Source: 79-D21 sp022839995
Lineage (GTDB): Bacteria; Synergistota; Synergistia; Synergistales; 79-D21
Reading direction: 5' to 3'
Length of the DNA stretch: 24,388 bases
Assembly (NCBI GenBank): GCA_022839995.1
Contig: JALHIN010000028.1
Span: 1-24,388 of the forward strand
The notes below the pieces were generated by a model, which saw only the letters and a list, made by a program, of their open reading frames with translations, made no database searches and was not told the DNA's origin. Of this stretch, positions 16,099-24,282 are shown one piece after another (the stretch's first letter is position 1; each line of letters opens with the position of its first letter). The translations under genes and the position numbers were made by a program.

Positions 16099-16911
16099 CT
16101 AGCGAAACCGGGCCATCAATCGTGCGGCAGCCAGTCCCACCCGCTCCCGGAAGGCCAGGTATCCGGCCATCTCGGGGCCGGGGAGGAAATCCGCCGCCCT
16201 CAAGGGAACACGGTCAAGCAGGTGTCCAGCAGGAAAGGGGTACACGCGGATTTCGGGCATGACCCGCTCCGCGATCCAGATCGCCCGTTTCATGTGGAAG
16301 GCGTTCGTGACGAGGACCAGGTGCCGGATTCCTTTTGCCTTGAGGATTTCCGAAGTTTGAACCAGGTCTTCCCAGGTCGTCCGGGAACGGCTTGCTAAAA
16401 GGATCGGCCCTGCCGTGCCGAGATCCCTGAGCTTTGCCGCCATGATTTCGGCGGTCGTCGGCGCGTTTGGCTTCCATGGCAATCCGCCCGTAACGATGAC
16501 CGGCCACGGGTGCTTCCTTGCGATTTCGTGAGCTGTGACGATCCGGACCGTTGCCAGGGGGCCGGGTTCGTCGGCGGAGAGGTCCCCGCCGTATCGGACT
16601 CCGCCTCCGAGAACGAGGATGGCGGCCTTTTTCCCGGCTTCGGGCAGGGAGGCTTTCACGTCCTCCAGGTCGCCTGCCAGGAAGCGGGCTCCTGCCGGTG
16701 TCGAGAAGAGGAACAGGCCGAGGGCCAAAAAGAGGGCCAAGAACCCCGGGGCCCTGTTTCCCCTGCGTCGAAGGTTCGGCACGGCCAGCACGGCGGCGGC
16801 CAGGATGAAAAGCCCCGGGGGCACTGCAAAGGATCCTGCCAGCTTGTAAAGGGAAAAGCCCAGGGTCAAAAAAGTTCCACTCCTCTCTTTGGGCCCGTTT
16901 TTCTTTCCCAT
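16099..16911 (-). CDS. YdcF/ElyC-like DUF218 membrane-anchored protein
   Basis: 270 aa. Two hydrophobic segments near the N terminus (about 14-44 and 54-74) are followed by a DUF218 domain. This shows AAILVLGGGVRYGG, PVIVTGGLPW, ILLASRSRTTWEDL and HLVLVTNAFHMKRAIWIAER, the usual blocks of YdcF, SanA and ElyC proteins. ElyC is linked to envelope and peptidoglycan lipid-carrier homeostasis in E. coli; a role in the envelope is inferred here. The ATG at 16911 has only a distant purine site. An in-frame TTG at 16869 has AGGAG 10 bases upstream and would remove a hydrophilic N-terminal tail, so the start is uncertain. It is divergent from alr. Confidence 0.85.
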   Translation of the reverse strand: MGKKNGPKERSGTFLTLGFSLYKLAGSFAVPPGLFILAAAVLAVPNLRRRGNRAPGFLALFLALGLFLFSTPAGARFLAGDLEDVKASLPEAGKKAAILVLGGGVRYGGDLSADEPGPLATVRIVTAHEIARKHPWPVIVTGGLPWKPNAPTTAEIMAAKLRDLGTAGPILLASRSRTTWEDLVQTSEILKAKGIRHLVLVTNAFHMKRAIWIAERVMPEIRVYPFPAGHLLDRVPLRAADFLPGPEMAGYLAFRERVGLAAARLMARFR

Positions 16912-17016
16912 TGTACCGCGGCAGCCTCGTTGTCATAGAATGGAACCGGGGCCCCGTGCGAGGCGTCCCGTTAGGAGGGGTCGACCATCGAACGAAAGGA
17001 AAGGCTGCTTGCAAGA

Positions 17017-18123
17017 ATGGAGATCGACGGGTCCGCCATCCGGGCGAACTACCGTGCAGTCAGAGGACTCCTGAAGACCGGGTGCCGGATCATCGCGGTC
17101 GTCAAGGCAGACGCCTACGGCCTCGGGCTTGGCCCCGTCGCCGGGATCCTCGCTTCCGAGGGCTGTTCCCACTTCGCCGTGGCGACCGTTGCGGAAGCCG
17201 TGGAGCTGCGGTGCCACGGGATCCAGGGAGAGATCCTTGTCCTGGGGTCCATCCCCGAGAGGCTGGCTGAGGAAGTCCCCCGGTGGAACCTGTGTGCCAC
17301 CTGCGGAGACCTGTCTCTCGCCGGCGCCCTCAGCCGGGCGGGCCTGTCGGTGGGCCGCCCGGCCCGACTGCACGTGAAGGTCGATACAGGGCTGGGGCGG
17401 ATCGGATTTTCCCCGGAAGAAGTTCTGCCTGCGGTCAAGGCGATCCGTTCCATGAAAGGAGCGGAAATTTCGGGGATCTACACGCACTTTGCGACCGCGG
17501 ACGAACCGAACCTCGATTACGCCCGGTGGCAGGGTGAGAGGTTCCTGGAGGCGCTCCGGGCGCTCGAAGAGGAGGGGATCCGGATCCCTCTCCGACATGC
17601 CTGCAACAGCGCGGCGATCCTGAACTGCCCAGGCCTGCACCTCGATGCCGTACGGTGCGGGATTTTCCTGTACGGGCTGCCCAGCGGCCACGCGTCTCGA
17701 CCGATCGGCCTTTCGCGGGTTTTCGAAGTCAAGAGCGAACTCGTGGCGGTCCGGGAGCTTCCCGCCAGGCACCCGGTGGGGTACGGCCTTCGGTACGTGA
17801 CGAGGGGCGCAACCCGCATCGGGGTGATCCCCGTTGGCTTTAACGACGGATTCCTCAGGGGGACCAAAAACCCGGAAGTCCTCATCCGGGGGGTCCGGGT
17901 TCCCGTGGTGGGGTCCGTCTGCATGGACCAGATGATGGTCGACCTTGCCGGGGTTCCGGACGCCCACAAGCAGGACGAGGTCGTCCTGATCGGACGCCAG
18001 GGCGGCGAGGAGATCACGGCCCTGGAATACGCGGCAAGAATCGACAGCATACCGGCCCAGGCCATGACCCTTTTTTCCAGGAGGGTGGCACGGGTTTACA
18101 GGGGAGGAGAAGACCATGCCTGA
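17017..18123 (+). CDS. alr: Alanine racemase (possibly serine racemase)
   Basis: 368 aa, fold-type III PLP enzyme of normal length. The PLP lysine is Lys30 in AVVKADAYGLG. The segments HFAVATVAEAVELR, HVKVDTGLGRIG, ISGIYTHFATAD, VGYGLRYVT (with the catalytic tyrosine on the opposite face) and SVCMDQMMVDL are all present. It interconverts L- and D-alanine for peptidoglycan. Here it overlaps a D-serine dehydratase gene by 8 bases, so serine racemisation is a realistic alternative activity. The ATG at 17017 has GAAAGGAAAGG about 12 bases upstream. Confidence 0.92.
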   Translation: MEIDGSAIRANYRAVRGLLKTGCRIIAVVKADAYGLGLGPVAGILASEGCSHFAVATVAEAVELRCHGIQGEILVLGSIPERLAEEVPRWNLCATCGDLSLAGALSRAGLSVGRPARLHVKVDTGLGRIGFSPEEVLPAVKAIRSMKGAEISGIYTHFATADEPNLDYARWQGERFLEALRALEEEGIRIPLRHACNSAAILNCPGLHLDAVRCGIFLYGLPSGHASRPIGLSRVFEVKSELVAVRELPARHPVGYGLRYVTRGATRIGVIPVGFNDGFLRGTKNPEVLIRGVRVPVVGSVCMDQMMVDLAGVPDAHKQDEVVLIGRQGGEEITALEYAARIDSIPAQAMTLFSRRVARVYRGGEDHA

Positions 18124-19384
18124 ACGTTCGGGGATCCTTGAACAAATGGCGGCCGGCAGGCCGGTGTTCTGGGAAAACGGGGACAAACCCCCCGCGGGTG
18201 CGGTCCTCGGCGGGCTTTCCGTAAAGATGGCCGACATCCTCGAGGCGGAGGCCCGCCTGGACCGCTTCGCCCCGTTCATCCGGAGCGTTTTCCCGGAGAC
18301 CGGGGACGGCTTGATCGAGTCGCCCCTCGTTCCCGTCCCAAGAGCGAGGCAGTCACTGGAAAAAGCCTACGGGAAGCCGATCCCGGGCAGCCTTTGGATC
18401 AAGGCGGACAGCGAGCTTCCCGTGGCAGGCTCCATCAAGGCCAGGGGCGGAATCCACGAGGTCCTGAAGGTTGCCGAGAAGATTGCCCTGGAGGCGGGGC
18501 TCGTGAAGGAGGGAACGGACTATTCCTGCCTTGCCTCCCCGCAGGCCCGGGAAATCTTCTCCCGGAAAGAGATCGCGGTAGGGTCCACGGGCAACCTGGG
18601 GATGAGCATCGGGATCATGGCTTCGGCCCTGGGGTTCAGGGCAACGGTCACCATGTCGCGGGACGCCAAGGCCTGGAAGAAGGCCCTTCTCCGGGGAAGG
18701 GGCGTCCATGTCGTGGAAGTCGATTCGGATTACAGTGAGGCGGTGGCGGAGGGGCGCAGGAAATGTGAGGCGGACCCGGACTGCCACTTCGTGGACGACG
18801 AGCGTTCCCTCGACCTGTTCCTGGGCTATGCCGTGGCGGCTCTTCGCCTGAAACGCCAGCTAGAGGATGCCGGGGTGGCCGTCGACGAATCGCACCCCTT
18901 GAGCGTCACGCTGCCCTGCGGGGTGGGGGGCGCGCCGGGAGGGATCACCTTCGGCCTGAAGTCCGTGTTCGGGGACGCCGTCAAATGCTGGTTTGTGGAG
19001 CCCACGCAGGCGTGTTGCATGACCCTGGCCCTCGTTCGGGGAACGCCGGATGTTTCCGTGAAGGAGCTGGGACTCCATGGCCTGACGGAGGCGGACGGGT
19101 TGGCGGTCGGAGTTCCGTCGGCCCTCGTCTGGGGGCTCGTGAAGGATCTTGTCGATGGGGCCTTCACCCTCGAGGACGAGGAACTTTTCCGCCTTCTGGC
19201 CCTCCTGTGGGACTCCGAGGGGAGGAAGGCGGAACCTTCAGCGGCAAGCGCCCTGATGGGACCCCTGGTCACGGGGGGAACACCCGAAACGAATCACGTG
19301 GCCTGGCTGACGGGCGGTCTCTTCCTGCCGGATGGGATATTCGCGGAAATGCTTTCCCGGGGAAGGGCTCTTCTCGGGAAATAG
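18116..19384 (+). CDS. dsdA: D-serine dehydratase (D-serine ammonia-lyase)
   Basis: 422 aa, close to the usual 440. The PLP lysine is Lys108 in LPVAGSIKARGGIHE. The phosphate-binding loops STGNLGMSIGI and PCGVGGAPGG are intact, as are the DVSVKELGLHGLTEADGLAVG and GPLVTGGTPETNHVAW segments typical of DsdA. It converts D-serine to pyruvate and ammonia in the cytoplasm. The ATG at 18116 has GGGGAGGAG 6 bases upstream and overlaps the alr stop by 8 bases. Together with the racemase it could drain serine to pyruvate or detoxify D-serine. No DsdC or DsdX is present in the window. Confidence 0.93.
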   Translation: MPERSGILEQMAAGRPVFWENGDKPPAGAVLGGLSVKMADILEAEARLDRFAPFIRSVFPETGDGLIESPLVPVPRARQSLEKAYGKPIPGSLWIKADSELPVAGSIKARGGIHEVLKVAEKIALEAGLVKEGTDYSCLASPQAREIFSRKEIAVGSTGNLGMSIGIMASALGFRATVTMSRDAKAWKKALLRGRGVHVVEVDSDYSEAVAEGRRKCEADPDCHFVDDERSLDLFLGYAVAALRLKRQLEDAGVAVDESHPLSVTLPCGVGGAPGGITFGLKSVFGDAVKCWFVEPTQACCMTLALVRGTPDVSVKELGLHGLTEADGLAVGVPSALVWGLVKDLVDGAFTLEDEELFRLLALLWDSEGRKAEPSAASALMGPLVTGGTPETNHVAWLTGGLFLPDGIFAEMLSRGRALLGK

Positions 19385-19395
19385 GGGGGATGCAG

Positions 19396-19923
19396 ATGAA
19401 GGTTCTCGTGGTGTTCTATTCCCGGACGGGGGTGACGAAGTCTGTCGCAAACCTTGCGGCCTCGGTCCTGAAGGAACTGGGGGGAGAATCCGTTTCGGTC
19501 GAAACGGAGGAGATCGTCGACCTCAAGGACCGCTCCGGCATTCTCGGCTACCTGGGGGCGGGCCGGGACGCCGCCCTGAAGGCGGAAGCCCGGATCAGGC
19601 CCTCCCGGGCCAGGGCGGAGGACTTCGACCTGGTGGTCATCGGAACGCCGGTTTGGGCGTTTACGGCGGCACCTGCCGTTCGGACCTACTGTGAACGTCA
19701 TTGCCGAAATGCCCGGGCCGTCGGGTTCTTCTGCACGATGGGAGGCTCCGGGGACAGGGGAGCTTTCGAATCGATGGAATCCGCCTGCGGGAAAAAGCCG
19801 GTGGCGTCCCTCCCGCTCGTCGTCAAGCCGGGACGGGCGGAATCCGTCGAGGCTTACAGGCCAAAGGTCCGCCGTTTTGCGGAACAGCTGCTGAAGGCCT
19901 GCCTGCCCGGCTTCCAGGGGTAA
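19396..19923 (+). CDS. Flavodoxin-like protein
   Basis: 175 aa. It begins MKVLVVFYSRTGVTKSVA, a classical FMN phosphate-binding loop (SxTGxT). VVIGTPVWAFTAAPAVRTY follows at about 78-96, as in flavodoxin/NAD(P)H-oxidoreductase-like proteins, and FFCTMGGSGDRGAFESM contributes the second isoalloxazine loop. It is likely a cytoplasmic electron carrier or FMN-dependent reductase; the partner is unknown. The second ATG (19396) is preferred because AGGGGGG ends 6 bases before it, while the first ATG (19390) directly abuts the site. It follows dsdA by 11 bases and precedes ppx by 7. Confidence 0.87.
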   Translation: MKVLVVFYSRTGVTKSVANLAASVLKELGGESVSVETEEIVDLKDRSGILGYLGAGRDAALKAEARIRPSRARAEDFDLVVIGTPVWAFTAAPAVRTYCERHCRNARAVGFFCTMGGSGDRGAFESMESACGKKPVASLPLVVKPGRAESVEAYRPKVRRFAEQLLKACLPGFQG

Positions 19924-19930
19924 GGGGCCC

Positions 19931-20884
19931 GTGAAAAGAGCTGCCGTTTTCGACATCGGTTCCGTGTCGGTCAAGATGCTCGCGGCGGAAAGCAAGCCGG
20001 GAGGGGGATTCGTTCCTCTCCTGGAGCGTTCGAGAGTGACCCGGCTAGCGGAGGGCCTGGCCGTCCGGGAGGATTTCCTGCCCGAGGCGGTCGAAAGGAC
20101 CCTGGACGCCGTGGCGGATTTTTCGGCCGAAGCGGCCGCTCTCGGCGTGACCGAAATGGAAGCCCTGGGCACCGAAGCCCTGAGAAGGGTTCCCGACCCC
20201 GGCGACTTTGCGCTGAAGCTGCTCCGGCGAACGGGAATCCCGCTGCGGGTGATCGGGCCGGAAACGGAGGCGCGCCTCGCTTTCCTTTCGGCCGGCTTGC
20301 TCCTGCCCGACGGGGAAACCTCCCTCTGCATCCTGGACGTGGGAGGGGGAAGTACCGAAATCCTCTCCGGAAAGAAGGGTTTTCCGGGCTCCAGGGCCCT
20401 CCTTCCCATCGGGGCCTTGCGCCTGAAGGAGGCTTGCGTCGCTGCCGACCCGCCGGGAGAGGTCGAGGTCGCCTGCATGCGGGAAACCGTCTCGAAACTC
20501 GTGACGCGGCATGTCAACGGCCTTTCCTGTCCCCGCCTCGTGGGCATGGGAGGGACCGTCATGGTCCTGGCCTCCATCCATGCCGGAGGGCCGTCCTTTG
20601 ATCCGCAAAAGCTCCACGGCTCCTGGCTGCCCCGGGACGCGGTCTCGTCTTTGATCTCGAAGCTAAAGGGACTTCCCCGCGAGAGGCGCCTGGAAATCCC
20701 CGGCCTTCCGCGGGACCGGGAAGACCTTGCCCTCCCCGGGGCGGTCATCGTCGAGGGGGTCATGGATGCCCTCGGGATTTCCGGCCTTCTTGCCTCCGCC
20801 TGGGGGATCCGGCACGGCCGGATGGCGGAACGGTTCAGCCAGGCGGGGGAAGGGGAAAGACCATGTCCGCCTCCCTCGGGCTGA
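19931..20884 (+). CDS. ppx: Ppx/GppA-family exopolyphosphatase (short form)
   Basis: 317 aa, the short two-lobe form without the C-terminal HD-like domains of E. coli Ppx. The ASKHA phosphate motifs are present: DIGSVSVKML at 8-17, the GTEALRRVPD segment, LDVGGGSTEIL with Asp136, and VGMGGTVMVLAS. Family members release phosphate from polyphosphate or hydrolyse pppGpp. Placement immediately before a phosphate symporter and phoU favours polyphosphate. The GTG start has AAGGGG 4 bases upstream. The 3' end overlaps the symporter gene by 22 bases. Confidence 0.9.
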   Translation: MKRAAVFDIGSVSVKMLAAESKPGGGFVPLLERSRVTRLAEGLAVREDFLPEAVERTLDAVADFSAEAAALGVTEMEALGTEALRRVPDPGDFALKLLRRTGIPLRVIGPETEARLAFLSAGLLLPDGETSLCILDVGGGSTEILSGKKGFPGSRALLPIGALRLKEACVAADPPGEVEVACMRETVSKLVTRHVNGLSCPRLVGMGGTVMVLASIHAGGPSFDPQKLHGSWLPRDAVSSLISKLKGLPRERRLEIPGLPRDREDLALPGAVIVEGVMDALGISGLLASAWGIRHGRMAERFSQAGEGERPCPPPSG

Positions 20885-22476
20885 CCCTTTTCATCGGGGG
20901 CCTGGCGCTCTTTCTCTACGGCGCCCAGGTCCTGACCGAATCCTTCCGGAAAGAATTCGGGGGCAAAGCGAGGAACGCCCTCGCCCGCCTGACGGCTCAT
21001 CGGCCTGGGGCCTTCCTTTTCGGGGTCCTCCTGGCTGGCGGTACGCAGAGCAGTTCGGTCGCCACGTCGATGGCCGTCGGCCTCGTGGACGCGGGCCTGC
21101 TGTCTTTTGCGGACGCGCTGACCGTCCTCATGGGGGCCAGCGTCGGGGCGATGGCCGTGACCTTTCTGCTGGGGCTGGATTGGAACGTCTTTTCTCCCCT
21201 GCTTTTGGCCGCCTGCGTTGCCGGGAGGAGGCTGCCCGAAGGGCGGATCCGGGCCGCGTCGGAGAAACTGCTGGGGTTTTTCCTCCTCCTGACTGGAATG
21301 GCGCTCCTCAGCGCAGGGATCCAGCCCCTTTCCGGGAGCGGGTTTCTCCAGGACTGCATCGGCGCGGCGGAAGGAAACTTCCTGGCGGTCCTGGCGATTT
21401 CCGCGGCCCTCACGGCGGTTCTCCAGAGCGGCAATGCCGTGGTGGCGGTTTCGATCGCCCTGGGAACCGCGGGACTGTTTCCCGCCGGTGCCGTCTTTCC
21501 CCTGGTGCTTGGAACCCATGTCGGAGGGGCTGCCCCCGTCCTGCTGGTTTCCCTGGGGACCCGGAAGCGTAACGCCCGTCGCCTGGCCTGGGCCAACCTG
21601 TTTTACCGGCTGTTCGGGGCGACAGCGGCAAGCCTCGCCTGGAGCCTCCTGCCGATCGGCACAGCCCTGGCGGCGATTCCCCCGTCCATGTCCCCCCCCG
21701 TTGCCCTGGGATTCGTGGTAGGCCTGAACGCCGCCCTCGTTTACCCCTTCACCGGCACCTTCGCAAGGGCGTTGGAAAGGCTCCCCATCCGGGAGCGGGA
21801 AGCCCTTTCGGAACCTCTCTACCTGGATGAGGGGGCCCTGGCCCTTCCCTTCGTCGCGCTTCGCCTTCTCGCCAGGGAAATGGCCCGGCTTGCCGGGTAT
21901 GCCGACGAACTCCTGACGAGGATCCTGCTGTCCCCCGAACCCAGGGGGAGGGTGGAAGCTCTCCGGAAGGACCTGCCGATCCTGGCTGAGTCCTGTCTCG
22001 ATTTCATGTTCGAGATCCCCGCACCGCCGGAGAACGACCCTGCACGGACGGCCTATGCGAGCGTCTCCTATGCCCTGATCGCGCTCAGGAGCCTGGTCTG
22101 GGTGGCGGCCCAGCGGCTGGCTCCCCTCTGCCTTGGAGGGGAGTGCGACAATCTGGCGGCCCGGTTGAGGGAAAGGGATTGGGAAAATTCGGTCCGGCGC
22201 CTCGTGAGGCTGGTCGGTTTCGCCCTCGGATCCTTTGTCCTCGGTGATTCCGACCTCTCCCGCCGGGCCTTGGACCTGGCGGAGGATTTCGGCAGGGACG
22301 CCGAATCCCTCAGGTCCCGCCTGCTGGAAAAAGGGGGGCTTTTCGATTCCCGCTCCGAAGTGGCGGCGTGGGAGTTCCTGTCTGCCGCGGAAGACCTGGT
22401 TAGGGCCGCCTGCGAAATCGCCCGCAGCGAGTCGGTCGCGGGAAGGTTCGGACAACGCTGGGAGGGATCAACGTGA
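20863..22476 (+). CDS. Na+/phosphate symporter with C-terminal PhoU-like region (NptA/YjbB-like)
   Basis: 537 aa. The N-terminal 320 residues contain two inverted Na/Pi-cotransporter repeats. The first carries GGTQSSSVATSMAVG (Gln62, Ser63-65). The second carries TAVLQSGNAVVAVSIALG, where the canonical QSSS is QSGN at 188-191. After about residue 335 a soluble helical region with PhoU-like character follows. It moves phosphate across the inner membrane with sodium; family members can act in export as well as import. The ATG at 20863 has GGGGAAGGGG upstream within the ppx end. The stop overlaps phoU by 4 bases. Confidence 0.9.
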   Translation: MSASLGLTLFIGGLALFLYGAQVLTESFRKEFGGKARNALARLTAHRPGAFLFGVLLAGGTQSSSVATSMAVGLVDAGLLSFADALTVLMGASVGAMAVTFLLGLDWNVFSPLLLAACVAGRRLPEGRIRAASEKLLGFFLLLTGMALLSAGIQPLSGSGFLQDCIGAAEGNFLAVLAISAALTAVLQSGNAVVAVSIALGTAGLFPAGAVFPLVLGTHVGGAAPVLLVSLGTRKRNARRLAWANLFYRLFGATAASLAWSLLPIGTALAAIPPSMSPPVALGFVVGLNAALVYPFTGTFARALERLPIREREALSEPLYLDEGALALPFVALRLLAREMARLAGYADELLTRILLSPEPRGRVEALRKDLPILAESCLDFMFEIPAPPENDPARTAYASVSYALIALRSLVWVAAQRLAPLCLGGECDNLAARLRERDWENSVRRLVRLVGFALGSFVLGDSDLSRRALDLAEDFGRDAESLRSRLLEKGGLFDSRSEVAAWEFLSAAEDLVRAACEIARSESVAGRFGQRWEGST

Positions 22477-23216
22477 TCTTCGGTTCGCGGAATAACGAGG
22501 AAAAATCGCAGGATCGTTTCCTGTACGAAAAGGACCGCCTGGCACTGACGGCTCTTGTCATGGAGATGGGAAGCCGGGCTGAAGAGGCATTCCGTGATGC
22601 CGTGCGGGCCATGGAAGAGCGGGACAGCGAGCTTGCGCAGCGGGTCCTGGACGGGGATGACGTGATCGACGAGCTGGAAGTGGACGCGGAGCTGGAATGC
22701 CTCCGATCGATCGGGATGCGCCAGCCGGTGCGGGAGGACCTGCGCTTCGCCTTTTCCGTCCTGAAAATCGTGACTGACCTCGAGCGGATCGGTGACGAGG
22801 CGTCGAACATCGCCGAACGGGCGCTTTGGCTGAACAGGCGTCCCCTCCTGAAACCCCTTGTCGATATCCCCCGCATGAGGGACATCGCCGCGCTGATGCT
22901 GGGCCAGGCGCTCGAATCGTTCGAGAAGGGGAACGCGGCCCTTGCGGAAGTGGTGTTCCGGGCCGACGACGAGATGGACCGGCTCTACCACTCGATTTTT
23001 GACGAACTCCTGGGGATCATGGCCGGCCCTGCCCAGGGCAACCCTGACGCGCTCCTTTCCGCCACGGCGCTCCTTGCCGTGGCCCGTCACCTGGAGCGGA
23101 TCGGTGACCACTCCGTCAACATCGCGGAGCGGGCCTACTTCATGGTGACGGGCCGGCGCCTTAAGAAAGTGCTCCGGGAAGCAGGCGAAAAACCCTCCCC
23201 GCCGTTCATCCGCTAA
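22473..23216 (+). CDS. phoU: PhoU-family phosphate regulator
   Basis: 247 aa, all-helical, with two PhoU repeats. Each has the metal-binding signature: TDLERIGDEASNIAERA in the first half and RHLERIGDHSVNIAERA in the second. PhoU proteins bind metal clusters and restrain phosphate uptake or signal sufficiency. With no pst genes here, the likely partner is the adjacent Na/Pi symporter. The GTG at 22473 overlaps the symporter stop, with GGGAGGGA about 5 bases upstream. A separate phoU following a symporter that already ends in a PhoU-like region is notable. It ends 41 bases from the convergent pcm gene. Confidence 0.92.
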   Translation: MIFGSRNNEEKSQDRFLYEKDRLALTALVMEMGSRAEEAFRDAVRAMEERDSELAQRVLDGDDVIDELEVDAELECLRSIGMRQPVREDLRFAFSVLKIVTDLERIGDEASNIAERALWLNRRPLLKPLVDIPRMRDIAALMLGQALESFEKGNAALAEVVFRADDEMDRLYHSIFDELLGIMAGPAQGNPDALLSATALLAVARHLERIGDHSVNIAERAYFMVTGRRLKKVLREAGEKPSPPFIR

Positions 23217-23257
23217 AGGGAAGGCGACTCCCGGCCCAGGCAATTTCCCTCCTGCTT

Positions 23258-23938
23258 CTAGGGGCGGCTCTCTTCCAGAGAACCGTCGTTTTCCGGCGAA
23301 TCGTACCTCGTACCAGGCAGCAGGGGGACGAAGCGGCAATATTCCGACCAGCTGTCCCGGAAGCCGCCGGCAGTTTTCTCCCGCACGAGAAGGCGCTCCA
23401 GCCCCGGCTGGATCACCACCGGGACGACGAGCCGGCCCCTTTCGTCCAGCTGGTCCGTCCAGGCTGGTTCGACCCGGGGAGCGGCGGCCGTCACCAGGAC
23501 CGCCCCGTAGGGGGCCATCTCGGGGTATCCAAGGCGTCCGTCCCCGTGCACCACGAGAACCCGGTACCCGAGACGGGCGAGCCGCTCGCCGGCAGACCGC
23601 GCCAGTGAGCCGATTCGCTCGACGGTGACGACTTCCATTCCCATCTCCGCCAGGATCGCCGCCTGGTAGCCTGATCCCGTCCCGATTTCCAGCACCCGTG
23701 CCCGTTCCGGCAGGGCCAAAAGTTCCGTCATGAGGGCAACCATGAAAGGCTGCGAAACGGTTTGTCCCTCACCGATCGGCAGCGGTCCGTCCGCGTCCGC
23801 CAGGTCCGCGAGGTCGTCCGGGACGAATTCCGTCCGGTCCACCCGTTCCATGGCTGAAAGGATCCGGGCGTCGACGATCCCTCTTGACCGGACCTGGGTT
23901 TCGATCATCCACCGTGCTCTTTCCCGCCACGGTTTCAT
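23258..23938 (-). CDS. pcm: Protein-L-isoaspartate O-methyltransferase
   Basis: 226 aa, standard length. The N-terminal block RSRGIVDARILSAMERVDRT, the substrate loop PLPIGEGQTVSQP at 52-64 and the SAM-binding motif VLEIGTGSGYQAAIL at 82-96 are intact. It methylates isoaspartyl residues in aged proteins to start their repair. The ATG at 23938 is chosen over upstream in-frame codons. The family begins here, AAGGGTGGG lies 6 bases upstream, and it overlaps the stop of the preceding gene by 4 bases (ATGA), so the two are translationally coupled. The short C-terminal extension after FVPLLPG is acidic and probably disordered. Confidence 0.93.
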   Translation of the reverse strand: MKPWRERARWMIETQVRSRGIVDARILSAMERVDRTEFVPDDLADLADADGPLPIGEGQTVSQPFMVALMTELLALPERARVLEIGTGSGYQAAILAEMGMEVVTVERIGSLARSAGERLARLGYRVLVVHGDGRLGYPEMAPYGAVLVTAAAPRVEPAWTDQLDERGRLVVPVVIQPGLERLLVREKTAGGFRDSWSEYCRFVPLLPGTRYDSPENDGSLEESRP

Positions 23939-24273
23939 GCCGTACCCACCCTTTCCGCGAGGACTTCCTCCAGTTTCGCCCACTCGGGAATGCCCCGGAA
24001 GACCAGTCGGCCGTCCAGGATCCAGGCGACTTCCGTGCTCTTGACCCGGAACCGGATCATATCGAACATCCAGAAAAAACACCGGGGATCCAGGATGTCG
24101 ATTTCCAGCCGGTCCCCAAACTTGCCCCGCACCTTTACCAGGAGGTCGGCGACGGACTCACGGTCCGCCCGCATCGGGAAGGATTCCATTTCGTCCTTCC
24201 CGTAGCTGAACCCCCCTCAGCACAACGCCGACTGGGGGCGTTCCATGAAGATTTTCAGCCGGTGCTTTTTCAT
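23935..24273 (-). CDS. Probable selenoprotein: small thioredoxin-like protein with a Cys-Sec motif
   Basis: 112 aa if the TGA at 24217-24219 is read as selenocysteine. ATG 24273 has GGGAGGG 9 bases upstream and codes for a short strand (LKIFMERP), then Cys18-Sec19-Gly-Gly. The frame continues without break through a helix (SVADLLVKVRGKFG), a strand (LEIDILDP), a helix (FWMFDMIRFRVKST) and AWILDGRLVFRGIPEW, which is thioredoxin-like order. Without the upstream part the protein loses its first strand and its redox centre. Codons before the TGA are GC3-rich (14 of 17), as in real genes here. A hairpin fitting a bacterial SECIS lies 14 bases after the TGA. The alternative is an 84-aa protein from ATG 24189, where AAGGA lies 4 bases upstream. 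The gene overlaps pcm by 4 bases. The reductant and target are unknown. Confidence 0.72.
24175..24202 (-). promoter_or_regulatory. Candidate bacterial SECIS hairpin
   Basis: On the minus strand CGGGAAGGA (24202-24194) pairs perfectly with TCCTTCCCG (24183-24175), 9 bp around the 10-base loop CGAAATGGAA. The loop starts 23 bases after the TGA and has G as its second base. That agrees with the published bacterial consensus as I recall it (G in the first two loop bases, loop roughly 16-37 bases after the UGA). A second small hairpin, GCTGA (24221-24217) with TCAGC (24209-24205), includes the UGA itself. The element lies inside the coding sequence, as bacterial SECIS elements do. Confidence 0.68.
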
Positions 24274-24282
24274 GATCCGGTT

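Noticed and set aside
19294..22455. 1053-codon open frame on the minus strand across flavodoxin, ppx and symporter genes
   Set aside because: Low-complexity GPRG/RR-rich composition and no domains. It is the antisense shadow of well-supported plus-strand genes in GC-rich DNA.
23935..24189. 84-aa protein starting at the internal ATG 24189
   Set aside because: It has a usable AAGGA site, so it is not excluded. But it lacks the first strand and redox centre, and the ATG sits in the loop of a perfect hairpin. The longer selenocysteine reading explains more.
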